In this document: in pieces, positions 35,206 to 44,250 of the stretch
Layout: each line of letters begins with the position of its first letter
Position numbering within the stretch: position 1 is the stretch's first letter
Source of the DNA: JABCZZ01 sp964454545
Lineage (GTDB): Bacteria > Pseudomonadota > Alphaproteobacteria > Rickettsiales > JABCZZ01
Assembly: GCA_964454545.1 (NCBI GenBank)
Contig: CAYVTI010000005.1
Location: 11,198-75,197 of the forward strand
Length of the DNA stretch: 64,000 bases
Reading direction: 5' to 3'
The notes under the pieces: model-generated
The model's database searches: none
Seen by the model: the letters and a program-made list of their open reading frames with translations, nothing else
Told to the model about the DNA's origin: nothing
Position numbers and translations under genes: made by a program

Positions 35206-35526
35206 TCAAACCATGGATGTCATATCAGACAACAGCATCGGCAATATGAACAGAAGGCCCGCCACCAATATTCTATGAATCAGGCTTAGCTCCACGGGAT
35301 GCGCTTTGGCCTTATCAATCAATTCCCTTCTTTTCACGATATACAGCATGACAGGAATAAGGCCAACATAAGTGAAGGAAGCAAGCGTAGCCCATCCTCC
35401 TGCCGTCATGTTAAAAAAACTTTTCTCTCCTTCTATTTTACCTATCTTATGATGGGTTGCGTCAAAATAGATACCCAAACCTATGACAAGAAAAATCCAG
35501 TCCGTAATCTCGCTTCCATTCAGCAT
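35206..35526 (-). CDS. small integral membrane protein
   Basis: 106 residues from ATG 35526, chosen because GCGGAG lies 7 bases upstream. Three hydrophobic segments: ITDWIFLVIGLGIYFDATHH, GGWATLASFTYVGLIPVMLY, and ILVAGLLFILPMLLSDM. The linker is basic (KRRELIDKAK). The layout resembles small proteins with a YXXXHHKIG-type turn, but I do not recognise a named family. It stands alone, convergent with the TPR/methyltransferase gene. Confidence 0.55.
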   Translation of the reverse strand: MLNGSEITDWIFLVIGLGIYFDATHHKIGKIEGEKSFFNMTAGGWATLASFTYVGLIPVMLYIVKRRELIDKAKAHPVELSLIHRILVAGLLFILPMLLSDMTSMV

Positions 35527-35738
35527 ACATTCACTCCGCAATGCATCGCAACAGTATGATGACCTTTATGGAAACGTCAAGCCGCGCAAACACGGGACAA
35601 TAATAAACATAATATATTCAGCAGTTTATATTTATCGATATTTTTCCATAGCGCTTTTTGTCATCAAATTGTCATTTTGAATGCGGCAAAAGCCATGTCA
35701 TAATGGGCATAGCTTGAACCACTTGCATCGCATCCCTT

Positions 35739-36782
35739 ATGAGCAAAATCACACCGCCTGAAACCGCCCCCGAAAAAGACAGCGCAGAAGGAAAAGAAGC
35801 GCACAAGGGCGGATTCGTGCAAACCCTGCGGGATAAGAGCCTGAGAATCGCCGGCGCCAGTTTTCTGGTGGCCGACTCATCACTAATCGCCTATGGCTAC
35901 AAGGTGGGTGAAGGCAAAATCGCGTCCGCCGGTATCATGGGACTCACAGCCGGGTTCGTGGGCACACGTTACGGCAACCCCAAGGCCGAGAAGCAGCTGG
36001 AACAGATCTACCACCGTCTCGGATCGTACCTGCGCAAGCAGGGAGTTGAGATTCCTGAAAACCCCTCCACGGAAACGCTCGCTAAAAAAGGAGGACTCCT
36101 CGATCATATCCAGTCTTTCCTTTATTCTCATCCTTCGCAGGTCATGAACGTATTTTACGGCCTGATCGGCCTGCAGTTCGCCCGTTCTGCAATAGAACAT
36201 AAGAAAAAATCACTTTTTGCCTCCGGCTGCCTCCTGATGAGCGGCGCGCTCGGGGGTATCCTGATAGAAGAAAAAAAGCCCGATCCCAAGCATCCGCCCG
36301 AAGGCGCGGTTCAGAAAGCCTTAAGCTGGGTGCAGGAAAAACCGCTGCGCCTCACCGGCGCGCTGTTCAATGCCAACCAGGCTTTCCTTGCACTCGATGC
36401 GCTGGGCGAGCGACGTAAGAACCCGGCAGATCACAGCTATCTGCTGAAGCTGCTGGCCGTAACCGCTTTCACGTTCGGCAATACGATGGTAGCGCTCTCT
36501 TCCAAGTCGGAAGGCGGCGGCAAGTTAGATAATAAATCCTTGAGCAATCTGGCGGAAACTTCCGCCCGCGTCATCGCCGCACAGAAACCGGAAATGCAAC
36601 AGGCGCTGCTTGAACATGTCGCCGGATTCCTTGCTTCGGATCCGCGCCTGCGGATGAACGCCGAGCAGATAAGCAAAATGCTGCACGAAAAAATAGAGGC
36701 AATCAAGCAGGCGCCGCTTCCCAAGGACTGGCAGGAACGTGTCAGCAACGGCCAGAATACAGAGGCAAAGCCTACGCGTTAG
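35739..36782 (+). CDS. membrane protein of unknown function, paralogue of the 52.1-kb gene
   Basis: 347 residues. A charged N-terminus (KDSAEGKEAHKGG) precedes helix pairs that recur with a K-x-LR-x-x-G pattern: LRDKSLRIAGASFLVADSSL, HPSQVMNVFYGLIGLQFARS, QEKPLRLTGALFNANQAFLA. Then come MVALSSKSEGGGKLDN and a helical C-terminal tail (VIAAQKPEMQQALLEHVAGF). The protein at 52092-53564 shares this order, including IPENPST versus VPENSAI and the ALSSK motif. No known domain recognised. Monocistronic. Confidence 0.65.
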   Translation: MSKITPPETAPEKDSAEGKEAHKGGFVQTLRDKSLRIAGASFLVADSSLIAYGYKVGEGKIASAGIMGLTAGFVGTRYGNPKAEKQLEQIYHRLGSYLRKQGVEIPENPSTETLAKKGGLLDHIQSFLYSHPSQVMNVFYGLIGLQFARSAIEHKKKSLFASGCLLMSGALGGILIEEKKPDPKHPPEGAVQKALSWVQEKPLRLTGALFNANQAFLALDALGERRKNPADHSYLLKLLAVTAFTFGNTMVALSSKSEGGGKLDNKSLSNLAETSARVIAAQKPEMQQALLEHVAGFLASDPRLRMNAEQISKMLHEKIEAIKQAPLPKDWQERVSNGQNTEAKPTR

Positions 36783-36808
36783 AAATAGCAATTGAAATTC
36801 TTATCATC

Positions 36809-36830
36809 GTCATCCCGTTACCGGGATGAC
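36809..36830. repeat. short palindrome GTCATCCCG-N4-CGGGATGAC
   Basis: Perfect 9-bp arms around loop TTAC, in the 170-bp gap after the membrane-protein gene. There is no T-run, so it is weak as a terminator. Similar GTCATCCCG/CGGGATGAC palindromes are common dispersed elements in proteobacteria. Confidence 0.6.
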
Positions 36831-36956
36831 AAGAGGGATATTGTAAACGGACACTGTTAAGATTTATTAATTGAGCCATTGCGTTCTGCATAAATTGCGA
36901 TTATTTTTCTAAAGTCCGATGATGATTGCTTATGTGATTATTCCTGAAAGGTGGCT

Positions 36957-38306
36957 ATGTCCGGAAACGCTGACCGTGTTGCTAAATATTTTAAATTAAA
37001 AAAATTCGGCGCCAACATCACAACGGAAATAATCGCAGGAATCTCCACTTATTTAAGCCTCGCTTACATCTTCATCGTCAACCCTTCCATACTGGCGCAG
37101 GCGGGCATTGACCCCAAATCAGCCTTGTTTGCCACCGCCATCGTCGCATCTTTAGCGACACTCGCCATGGGACTCTGGGCAAATCTTCCCTTTGCCGTCG
37201 CCCCGGGACTTACGATGAACAGCTATTTCACCTTTGTAGTATGCAAGAAAATGCATCTTTCCTGGCAGCAGGGACTTGCCACCGTATTCATATCGGGAGT
37301 GCTTTGCGTCGTTCTCACCGCGTTGCCGCTTCGTCAGGCCATCATCGATTCCATTCCGCTGGGGCTGAAACGGGCGATAGCGGTAACCATCGGCGTTTTC
37401 GTAACCACGATAGGATTATTTCTCGCCAAAATCATTACCTTTACGTCTTCCGGATTTATTGATTTTTCTGCCATTGATGCCGCCCACCTCGCCAGCCCGC
37501 TTGCGGCGGTAATGGCGTTCGGGCTGTTCATATCCATCGTGCTGGGGCTGAAACGCCTGAATTTCCCGGCGGGCATGATCATCGCCATCATGCTTTCCGC
37601 TTTCCTTTACCATAAGCTTATTAAAACCACCGCCACGCCTGTTGCCGACAATGGGAGTGTCCTGGCCTCCTTCATGCAGCTTGATTTCTCCGTGATTTTC
37701 CACAGCAGCTTCTGGTTGCCCGTCATCGTGTTCTTCATACTGGATTTCTTTGAAGGCATCGGTGGTTTCATTGGCATGACAGCGAATACCACCATTCAGG
37801 ACAAGGACGGCAACATCCCCAATATAAAGCAAGGACTCTGGGTGGACGGCCTGGGCACCATCGCGGGATCCATCTTTGGCACATCGAGCCTGATTATTTT
37901 CGTTGAAAGCGCCGTGGGCATAAGGGCAGGGGGAAGAACGGGCCTTACCGCCGTCATCTGCGCTATACTCATGATGCTGGCCGCCTGGGCCAGTTTCTAT
38001 TTTTCCCCCCTCCTTTCATTAGTTCCCGCAGAGGCTGTTGCAGGAGTTCTCGTGTATGTCGGATACCTGCTGCTCTCAAGCTCGGTTGGCTCACGCAAGG
38101 CAGACGGCCTGTCATCTTTCGACTATGGCGTAACTCTGGTAATGGGTCTTATTTCCTTCCTGACATTCAGCCTCGACAAATCATTGGCATTCGGGCTTTG
38201 GGCTTATTTTGCGTACAGCCTTATGCCCTCGCGCAACCACGCCCCTGCCTGGTGGCTCGCGGGCATTGCCTCCGCGCTTACCGCTGCTATCGTTTGCAGC
38301 GGCTGA
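36957..38306 (+). CDS. NCS2-family (AzgA-like) purine permease
   Basis: 449 residues, about 12-14 TM helices. It opens KKFGANITTEIIAGISTYLSLAYI, typical of the AzgA-like hypoxanthine/adenine/guanine branch (ITTEI.AG.TTF..MAYI). It has the TM1/TM3 signature PFAVAPGLTMNSYFTF, and the central DFFEGIGGFIGMTANTTIQD and GTSSLIIFVESAVGIRAGGR blocks of this branch (usually TF.ES..G...GGRTGLT). Predicted proton-coupled uptake of a purine base. ATG 36957 is taken; GTG 36951 is two codons upstream. Confidence 0.88.
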   Translation: MSGNADRVAKYFKLKKFGANITTEIIAGISTYLSLAYIFIVNPSILAQAGIDPKSALFATAIVASLATLAMGLWANLPFAVAPGLTMNSYFTFVVCKKMHLSWQQGLATVFISGVLCVVLTALPLRQAIIDSIPLGLKRAIAVTIGVFVTTIGLFLAKIITFTSSGFIDFSAIDAAHLASPLAAVMAFGLFISIVLGLKRLNFPAGMIIAIMLSAFLYHKLIKTTATPVADNGSVLASFMQLDFSVIFHSSFWLPVIVFFILDFFEGIGGFIGMTANTTIQDKDGNIPNIKQGLWVDGLGTIAGSIFGTSSLIIFVESAVGIRAGGRTGLTAVICAILMMLAAWASFYFSPLLSLVPAEAVAGVLVYVGYLLLSSSVGSRKADGLSSFDYGVTLVMGLISFLTFSLDKSLAFGLWAYFAYSLMPSRNHAPAWWLAGIASALTAAIVCSG

Positions 38307-38322
38307 TAACTGAGTACGTCAC

Positions 38323-39957
38323 ATGGTAGCGAAGACCGCAGATTTGACGCCTGAACAACTGCAAAGTCTTATGAAGGCAAGCGACCATGTATTGCAATCC
38401 ACCGTAACTGAAATCGATGGCAAGTTTTGGGCGTATCCCAGTCCTGGGCTTTATCCCGGCGCCTGGAACTGGGACACTCCGCAGATAGCTGAAGGGCTTT
38501 TCCGCAGCGATAAGGAAAAAGCGGTAAAACTGCTGGAAGACTTTCTGATCATGCAGTGGGAGAATGGCATGATTCCCCATATCGTTTTCCCGCAACTGAA
38601 GCCCGGTGAACGCCTGGACAGTGAAATATATTTCCCGCCGCCTCATATCTGGTATATCAGCGATGATGCGATTCAGGATTATGCAAAAGTAGATCCCAAA
38701 GCCTATGAAAACCATCCGGCTTACAAAGCTACGGGAGGAAGAACGACAGGCATAACACAATATCCCATCTGGGCAATTAACCTGAAGAACATGTATGATT
38801 ATGAGCAACAGCAACGCGCATCCAATCCGGAAACCGCTGTTGCACTTGCTCCCGAACGGCTGGCCGGGCTTGTGGAGCATATTAACAAGTCGCATGAATG
38901 GTTTCATAAAAACCGCGACCCGCTGGGACTCGGTATCGTTGCAGAATACCATCCATGGATGGGATGCGATAACGCCCCTTGCTATGATCGCGCCATGGCG
39001 CGTATTTCCAAAGATACAACAGCGGAAGAACTGGCGCTTATCAGGCAGCAACGAAGGGATCTGAGAGCTATTATTGTCAATAAGGGGGATATTTCCGAAC
39101 GTCCCGAAGACAGGGATTACGCCGCATTCATTAAAATCGCCCACAGGCTTGCGCGTGTCACCGAAAAAGAAATGAACGGGGAAAAGATAACATTGGATGA
39201 CATACCCTTCGTTGTATACAGTCCGATGTTAACGGGAATGCTTATCCGGGCGGAACGGGACTTGGCCGGACTGGCGAAAGCGGCCGGAAAGGACGGCATT
39301 GCAGAGTCTGCAATAAGGCGCGCGGAAAGCATGAGCCAAAGCATGATGAAAACTCTCTGGAGTGAAAAAGACGGGCAATTCTGCTATCTTGATGCTAAAG
39401 TCACTCCCCAGGAACGTGACGCCGCAATAAAAGATCGCAGGCGTAATTTCATTGAAACCGCTGCCGGAATTATCATGGAAAAAGATCCTGCAGGATTTAT
39501 TGGCACCTGTTTTCCATTGCTGGACGAAAGGCTTCCTTCTTACATACAGGACAAGGTAAGAAGCAAACTGCAGAAAGACTATGTGGACGATTTTGAGTAT
39601 GGCATTTCCAGCGCCAGCAGGGATAATCCGGAACGTATCCACGGCAAGGCCGGATACGAGCCGCGTTACTGGCGCGGTCCGAGATGGGATAACATCAGCG
39701 AGATGTTACGTCCTTATACCAGTTGCAGCGGCAATTTGCGCGATAAAGGATTGGGACTTGCCCTGGATAACGGATTCCGTGAATACACCAACCCGGAAAC
39801 TGGTAAAGGCCTCGGCGGGCGCGATTTCGGCTGGACCGCAGCGGTTATACGTATAGGAGCAGAAGAAAGATTACGGGAACTGGAAAAACTACCGATGTCC
39901 TCACGATATAAGAGATCAGATTCCAATAGATCCGAGAACTCAGAAAGAGGAAGATAG
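38323..39957 (+). CDS. GH63-like (alpha/alpha)6 glycosidase
   Basis: 544 residues, cytoplasmic (no signal peptide). Motifs of the trehalase/GH63 clan: YPGAWNWDTPQIAEGLF near residue 45 with the probable catalytic Asp, DRAMARI, TLWSEKDGQFCYLD, and the C-terminal PRYWRGPRWDNISEML followed by GGRDFGWTAAV. Closest in pattern to mannosylglycerate-hydrolase or amylo-glucosidase-like members of the clan. The substrate is not deducible. It starts 16 bp after the permease gene, so the two may be co-transcribed. Confidence 0.75.
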   Translation: MVAKTADLTPEQLQSLMKASDHVLQSTVTEIDGKFWAYPSPGLYPGAWNWDTPQIAEGLFRSDKEKAVKLLEDFLIMQWENGMIPHIVFPQLKPGERLDSEIYFPPPHIWYISDDAIQDYAKVDPKAYENHPAYKATGGRTTGITQYPIWAINLKNMYDYEQQQRASNPETAVALAPERLAGLVEHINKSHEWFHKNRDPLGLGIVAEYHPWMGCDNAPCYDRAMARISKDTTAEELALIRQQRRDLRAIIVNKGDISERPEDRDYAAFIKIAHRLARVTEKEMNGEKITLDDIPFVVYSPMLTGMLIRAERDLAGLAKAAGKDGIAESAIRRAESMSQSMMKTLWSEKDGQFCYLDAKVTPQERDAAIKDRRRNFIETAAGIIMEKDPAGFIGTCFPLLDERLPSYIQDKVRSKLQKDYVDDFEYGISSASRDNPERIHGKAGYEPRYWRGPRWDNISEMLRPYTSCSGNLRDKGLGLALDNGFREYTNPETGKGLGGRDFGWTAAVIRIGAEERLRELEKLPMSSRYKRSDSNRSENSERGR

Positions 39958-40048
39958 CAAAGGCATCCGGTATAAATTCCTTCTATCTGTCAGACTCTAA
40001 TTTGCCATACACAAACATAACATTCAATCTGGGCAACTTATGTAGAAA

Positions 40049-40186
40049 TCATGGATGTTTTTCCGGATCCGGGATAATTCTCTGCTCTCGTGCCTTGCGC
40101 TCCAGATGCATCTCGAGCCACATGGCGTTAAGGATGCCGAACAGCACCGCGGTCCCGAGACCCAGCACCCATGAAAAATACCACAT
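40049..40186 (-). CDS. cydX: cytochrome bd oxidase small subunit CydX
   Basis: 45 residues, MWYFSWVLGLGTAVLFGILN then AMWLEMHLERKAREQ. This matches the YbgT/CydX family closely: one TM helix, the invariant WYFSWVLG and N-A-M-W-LE. A ribosome site (GGGAGAG) lies directly after the cydB stop, 9 bases from the ATG. CydX stabilises the haem d-containing CydAB complex. It is the last gene of the cyd operon. Confidence 0.93.
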   Translation of the reverse strand: MWYFSWVLGLGTAVLFGILNAMWLEMHLERKAREQRIIPDPEKHP

Positions 40187-40199
40187 ATGTTTTCTCTCC

Positions 40200-41360
40200 C
40201 TAATAAAGATGTTCACCGTCGGCGTTCACGACTTCTTCGCTTATCGCGTGACGCATGATGTGGAATGCCCACGACGTATAAAGGATGATAAGTGGCACGA
40301 ATATCGCCGCAGCAATCGTCATGAGCCACAGCGTTAACTGCGAACTGCTCGCGTCCCATACGGTGAGGCTGTGATCGGGCTTCAGACTGCTGGGCAACAT
40401 GAAAGGAAACAAGGCTACCCCGGCGGTGGCAATCGTGCAGGCCACCATCAGTCCACTTGCGATGAATGCTGGGGCATGGCGGCGCATCCTGGTGAGCAGG
40501 ACAGCGCTCGCGCAGCCCGCTATCGCAAGAAACGGTATGATAAACAGGATCGGATGGGAGGTGTAATTACGCAGCCACACGCCATGCTCCATTATGACAT
40601 GCTTATGCACAGGGTTTGACTGGCCTGCATGATCTATCGCACCGATAATCGTATAGCCGTCCATATTATGGGCCCAGATACCACCCGCTATGAACAGCAG
40701 CAACCAGATTGCCAATCCCACATAAATTGTCGCAATGGCACGGCTCTGGACGTTACCGCGCGTTTTCGCGGCGAGATACACCGCACCATGCGTCGCAAGC
40801 ATCGCAACGCTGGTCAGGCCGCACAGCAGCCCAAACAGATTGAGCAGATGGAAAAAGCTGCCAAAATAACTGTCCGCATAATGCGGAATCTGCATATCAT
40901 CCAGATAAAACGGCACGCCCTGGAACAGATTTCCGAACGCCACGCCGAACACGAGCGGCGGCACGAGGCCGGATGCGAATAACGTAAAATCCCATGCCTG
41001 CCGGTGGCCAGGCTTGTGGAACTTGTTCCGGTATTCAAAACTGACCGGGCGCAGGATAAGGCTTAAGAGCGTAAGCAGCATCGCAAGATAGAATCCCGAG
41101 AACGCTGTGGCATAAATCGCAGGCCATGCGGCAAATATTGCGCCGCCGCTTAGCAGAAGCCATACTTGGTTGCCATCCCACACCGGCCCTACCGTATTGA
41201 TGATGATGCGATGCTCGTTATCCGTTCTGGCAAGCAGCGGATTGAGAAACGCAACTCCCATGTCAAACCCGTCCATGACAGCAAATCCAATAAGCAATAC
41301 GCCAAGCAACGCCCACCAGATCAGGCGCAATGTTTCATAATCAAACGGTATCGGGATCAT
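40200..41360 (-). CDS. cydB: cytochrome bd ubiquinol oxidase subunit II
   Basis: 386 residues from ATG 41360, chosen because AAGGAGGAG lies just upstream and MIPIPFDYETLRLIWWALLG is the standard N-terminus. Typical CydB blocks: GFAVMDGFDMGVAFL, NTVGPVWDGNQVWLLLSGGAIFAAWPAIYA, and the C-terminal GVALFPFMLPSSLKPDHSLTVWDASSS. It pairs with CydA in the inner membrane. Frame-open sequence upstream of 41360 is inside cydA and is not part of this protein. Confidence 0.96.
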   Translation of the reverse strand: MIPIPFDYETLRLIWWALLGVLLIGFAVMDGFDMGVAFLNPLLARTDNEHRIIINTVGPVWDGNQVWLLLSGGAIFAAWPAIYATAFSGFYLAMLLTLLSLILRPVSFEYRNKFHKPGHRQAWDFTLFASGLVPPLVFGVAFGNLFQGVPFYLDDMQIPHYADSYFGSFFHLLNLFGLLCGLTSVAMLATHGAVYLAAKTRGNVQSRAIATIYVGLAIWLLLFIAGGIWAHNMDGYTIIGAIDHAGQSNPVHKHVIMEHGVWLRNYTSHPILFIIPFLAIAGCASAVLLTRMRRHAPAFIASGLMVACTIATAGVALFPFMLPSSLKPDHSLTVWDASSSQLTLWLMTIAAAIFVPLIILYTSWAFHIMRHAISEEVVNADGEHLY

Positions 41361-41371
41361 AAGTCTCCTCC

Positions 41372-42919
41372 TTACGCCATATTCAACTGGGCTAATGAAT
41401 TGGGACCCAACGCCGGGCCCTTTCTCGCATATTTTACCATGAGATATACATCGACAACGAGCAGCGAGCTGTAAAAAATTAAAAACCCCATAAGGCTGGT
41501 AAGCACTAGCTCGCCCGAGGTCGCGCTTACGCCAAGCCCGGTCGGCAGAATGCCCTGTATCGCCCATGGCTGGCGGCCGTACTCGGCAACTACCCAGCCA
41601 AGCTCCGCCGCCACCCAGGGAAGCGGCAGGCTGTAAAATGCCGTCTTAAGCATTGCCCGGTGATTGAAATCCCTTTTCACCGCCATCCAGAACGCAGCCG
41701 TAAATAAGAGGATAAACCAGAATCCGCACGCGACCATGATCCGGAAACTCCAGAAGAGCGGCGTTACGCGCGGCACCAGTGAGAGCGCCGCATTATGTAT
41801 CTCGCCCGCGGAAGCATGCGCGGGATCGTAGCCTCTTGCCCTAAGCAGCAGCCCATAACCCAAATCGGTTGCATGCGCCTGCAGCTTCTTGCGTGCCTGC
41901 TGATTCTCGGGATTCCTTCTTGCTTCGGCAAGCGCCTTATATGCCTCAATTCCCGAGTGGATGCGTTTCTCGCTCTCCGCAATGATATCTTTTATGCCGG
42001 TGATTTTTTCATTGAAGCTGCGTGTTCCGATAAGCCCCATGACCCACGGGATTTTAATTTCGCTCTCATTTCGCATGTTTTTCTGATCCGGTATGGCAAA
42101 CAGCGTAAAACTTGCCGGAGCGTTTTCCGTGTCCCACATCGCTTCAATCGCAGCCATTTTCATTTTCTGGTTTTCATTTACGGTGTACCCTGACTCGTCA
42201 CCCAGGACGATGACGGAAAGCGCTCCGGCAAGACCGAAAGCCGCCGCCACCGCGAAACTGCGCTTCATGATCTCCGTATGCTGGTTGCGCAGCAAGAAAT
42301 AAGAGGAAATTGCCAGCATGAACGTTGCGCCGCAGACATAGCCCGCGCTTACGGTATGCACGAACTTGGCCTGCGCGACCGGGTTGAATATCAGATCGTA
42401 AAAGCTCTTCATCTCCATGCGCATGGTATCCGGATTAAAATACGCCCCCACCGGATTTTGCATCCAGCCATTCGCAATCAGAATCCATACCGCTGAAAGA
42501 TTGCTGCCAAATGCCACGCAGAACGTCGCAAAAAGATGCTGCACCTTCGACATTTTATTCCAGCCGAAGAAGAATAATCCGACGAAAGTAGACTCAAGGA
42601 AAAACGCCATCAGCCCTTCGATGGCAAGCGGCGTGCCGAAAATATCGCCGACATAATGGCTGTAATACGCCCAGTTCGTGCCGAACTGGAACTCCATCGT
42701 GATGCCGGTCGCAACGCCCATAGCGAAATTGATGCCGAACAGCTTGCCCCAGAAACGCGTGGCGTCACGCCATATCTCCTTGCCGGTCATGACGTAGGTC
42801 GCTTCCAGTATGACCAAAAGCCAGGACAAGCCCAGAGTGAGCGGCACAAAAAGGAAATGGTAAAGCGCGGTGGCGGCGAACTGAAGACGGGAAAGAAGGA
42901 GCGGATCAAGATGGGCCAT
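41372..42919 (-). CDS. cydA: cytochrome bd ubiquinol oxidase subunit I
   Basis: 515 residues. Carries the haems of the quinol oxidase: LLSRLQFAATALYHFLFVPL contains the haem d/b595 His region, GINFAMGVATGITMEFQFGTNW and FLESTFVGLFFFGWN are classic, and the Q-loop follows about residue 230-330 (DESGYTVNENQKMKMAAIEA). The loop is of ordinary length, close to the E. coli long-loop type. ATG 42919 (AGGTG 8 bases upstream) is preferred over GTG 42925. It overlaps the 3' end of cydP by 14 bp and is 11 bp from cydB. Confidence 0.96.
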   Translation of the reverse strand: MAHLDPLLLSRLQFAATALYHFLFVPLTLGLSWLLVILEATYVMTGKEIWRDATRFWGKLFGINFAMGVATGITMEFQFGTNWAYYSHYVGDIFGTPLAIEGLMAFFLESTFVGLFFFGWNKMSKVQHLFATFCVAFGSNLSAVWILIANGWMQNPVGAYFNPDTMRMEMKSFYDLIFNPVAQAKFVHTVSAGYVCGATFMLAISSYFLLRNQHTEIMKRSFAVAAAFGLAGALSVIVLGDESGYTVNENQKMKMAAIEAMWDTENAPASFTLFAIPDQKNMRNESEIKIPWVMGLIGTRSFNEKITGIKDIIAESEKRIHSGIEAYKALAEARRNPENQQARKKLQAHATDLGYGLLLRARGYDPAHASAGEIHNAALSLVPRVTPLFWSFRIMVACGFWFILLFTAAFWMAVKRDFNHRAMLKTAFYSLPLPWVAAELGWVVAEYGRQPWAIQGILPTGLGVSATSGELVLTSLMGFLIFYSSLLVVDVYLMVKYARKGPALGPNSLAQLNMA

Positions 42920-43091
42920 ATTCACACCTGCTGGTTATGTTGCCCAGTATATGAAGGGCAGTTTCCGATACGCCATGCGCCACCTGATGATTCCTGACGA
43001 AGAAGAACCATAGCGCGAGCAGCCCGGCCACTTTCAGGACTAGAAGAATGGTAACGCTTCTGGCAAGCGCGGGCTTCATGAATGCACGCAT
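42906..43091 (-). CDS. cydP: CydP-like small cytochrome bd accessory protein
   Basis: 61 residues with one TM helix: RSVTILLVLKVAGLLALWFFF, followed by a short polar tail (VRNHQVAHGVSETALHI). The pattern R...L.LK...L.ALW..FF is that of the small subunit annotated as CydP in proteobacterial cydPABX operons. Leading position in the operon and overlap with cydA support it. An in-frame second ATG at 43079 would give 57 residues. Confidence 0.7.
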   Translation of the reverse strand: MRAFMKPALARSVTILLVLKVAGLLALWFFFVRNHQVAHGVSETALHILGNITSRCEYGPS

Positions 43092-43465
43092 AAGGTATCC
43101 ATATTATTTATAAGTCTATACCCTAGATAAATACAGCCGGATGTACTTGATCAGGATCAAAAAACGCTCCTGCAACCCAGATTTAATGAAGACAGTGTCA
43201 CATTTCCGCTACAGGTCGCCAAGGCTTATATTGGATGTAATATAACGGATCAAAACCAGATGGGATCATAATAGGCTGTATTTATTATATATTCAGGCAT
43301 AAGGCTCTCTGACCCGCAGAGATCCTGGATCTTTCTGTTAATGCACCGCAACATAAAAGTGGCATGAGGGATTAATTTATGTTAATATAATTATATATTA
43401 CATAAAGTTATTACTTGTGCATTGCACAATTAACCTGTGATATGGAAAAGAGATAATAATTATTT
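43092..43465. other. 374-bp AT-rich intergenic region between cydP and a divergent lipoprotein gene
   Basis: Holds the FNR-type box (43147-43160), a TATAGA at 43115-43120 read on the minus strand that could be the -10 for cyd, and a perfect 7-bp inverted repeat TTGTGCA-T-TGCACAA at 43415-43429, about 36 bp before the lipoprotein start. The middle is featureless. No ORF of note. Confidence 0.5.
43147..43160 (-). promoter_or_regulatory. FNR/ANR-type binding site upstream of the cyd operon
   Basis: TTGATCAGGATCAA, a perfect TTGAT-N4-ATCAA palindrome. It is centred about 62 bp before the cydP start and about 40-46 bp before the likely transcription start, the usual activator position. Low-oxygen induction of cytochrome bd by FNR-family proteins is established in other proteobacteria. 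Confidence 0.8.
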
Positions 43466-44206
43466 ATGTCCGCGCATGTGCCGGATGTGAAAAAGACGGG
43501 CAGGCTTACTTATACACATCTGGTTTTATTAGTCGCCACGTTTCTGATATCCTCGTGTTCGCATCATGAGCAGCCTTCATCACCCACCTCTCAGGATGCA
43601 TCTTCACGATCGCTTTTCGGTGTAGTGGCCGACACCGTAAAGGGAAGTGTCGTCGGCGCGTTTGAAGCCGCGCAGTCCCCACTCGAGGATATTGGCCTTA
43701 AGCGCCAGTCCATCCCCGATCAATTAAAAAAACTTGAGGGCAATCCTTATTCTCTGCCCGTGCCTGCCAACTGTACAACCGTCACTGCTGAAATATCTTC
43801 CCTGGATGTGGCACTGGGGCCGGAAAGAATAAACGGCGGGTATGACAACGGTTCATTAACTGCGGCGTGGAATAACATGCATAACATTTCATGGCAGGAT
43901 AAGGATCACTATATCGATCAGGGATCATCTCTCGCGCAGCAGAAAGCGGCGGATGAAGTGCGCAGCCATGTCACCATCATTCCCTACCGCAGCTGGCTGC
44001 GTTGGATAAGCGGAGCAGATGCCCACGCCAAGAAAGTGGCTGCCGCATATGAAGCCGGAAAACTGCACCGCGCATTCCTGCGTGGCGTGGAAGCGAACCT
44101 GCACTGCTCGTTGGACTTGCAAAAAACTGCGGAGCCCGTCGAGGTGAAGAAAAGGACTCCCGGCATCGAAGAAACTGCGCTCAATGACGGTAACGAGAAG
44201 CCGTAA
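43466..44206 (+). CDS. predicted lipoprotein of unknown function
   Basis: 246 residues. A basic segment, a hydrophobic core (THLVLLVATFLISSC) and a plausible lipobox LISSC indicate a lipid-anchored envelope protein. The mature part has VVADTVKGSVVGAFEAAQSP, a central LDVALGPERINGGYDNGS, and a conserved-looking VRSHVTIIPYRSWLRWISGA with DAHAKKVAAAYEAGKLHRAF. Similar VR..V..IPYR.WIR..SGA proteins exist as uncharacterised alphaproteobacterial lipoproteins, as far as I recall. Flanked by AT-rich DNA; monocistronic. Confidence 0.65.
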   Translation: MSAHVPDVKKTGRLTYTHLVLLVATFLISSCSHHEQPSSPTSQDASSRSLFGVVADTVKGSVVGAFEAAQSPLEDIGLKRQSIPDQLKKLEGNPYSLPVPANCTTVTAEISSLDVALGPERINGGYDNGSLTAAWNNMHNISWQDKDHYIDQGSSLAQQKAADEVRSHVTIIPYRSWLRWISGADAHAKKVAAAYEAGKLHRAFLRGVEANLHCSLDLQKTAEPVEVKKRTPGIEETALNDGNEKP

Positions 44207-44250
44207 TCATATAAGCATCAAAAGTTGCATCTTGCCTTATAGCATCTAGA

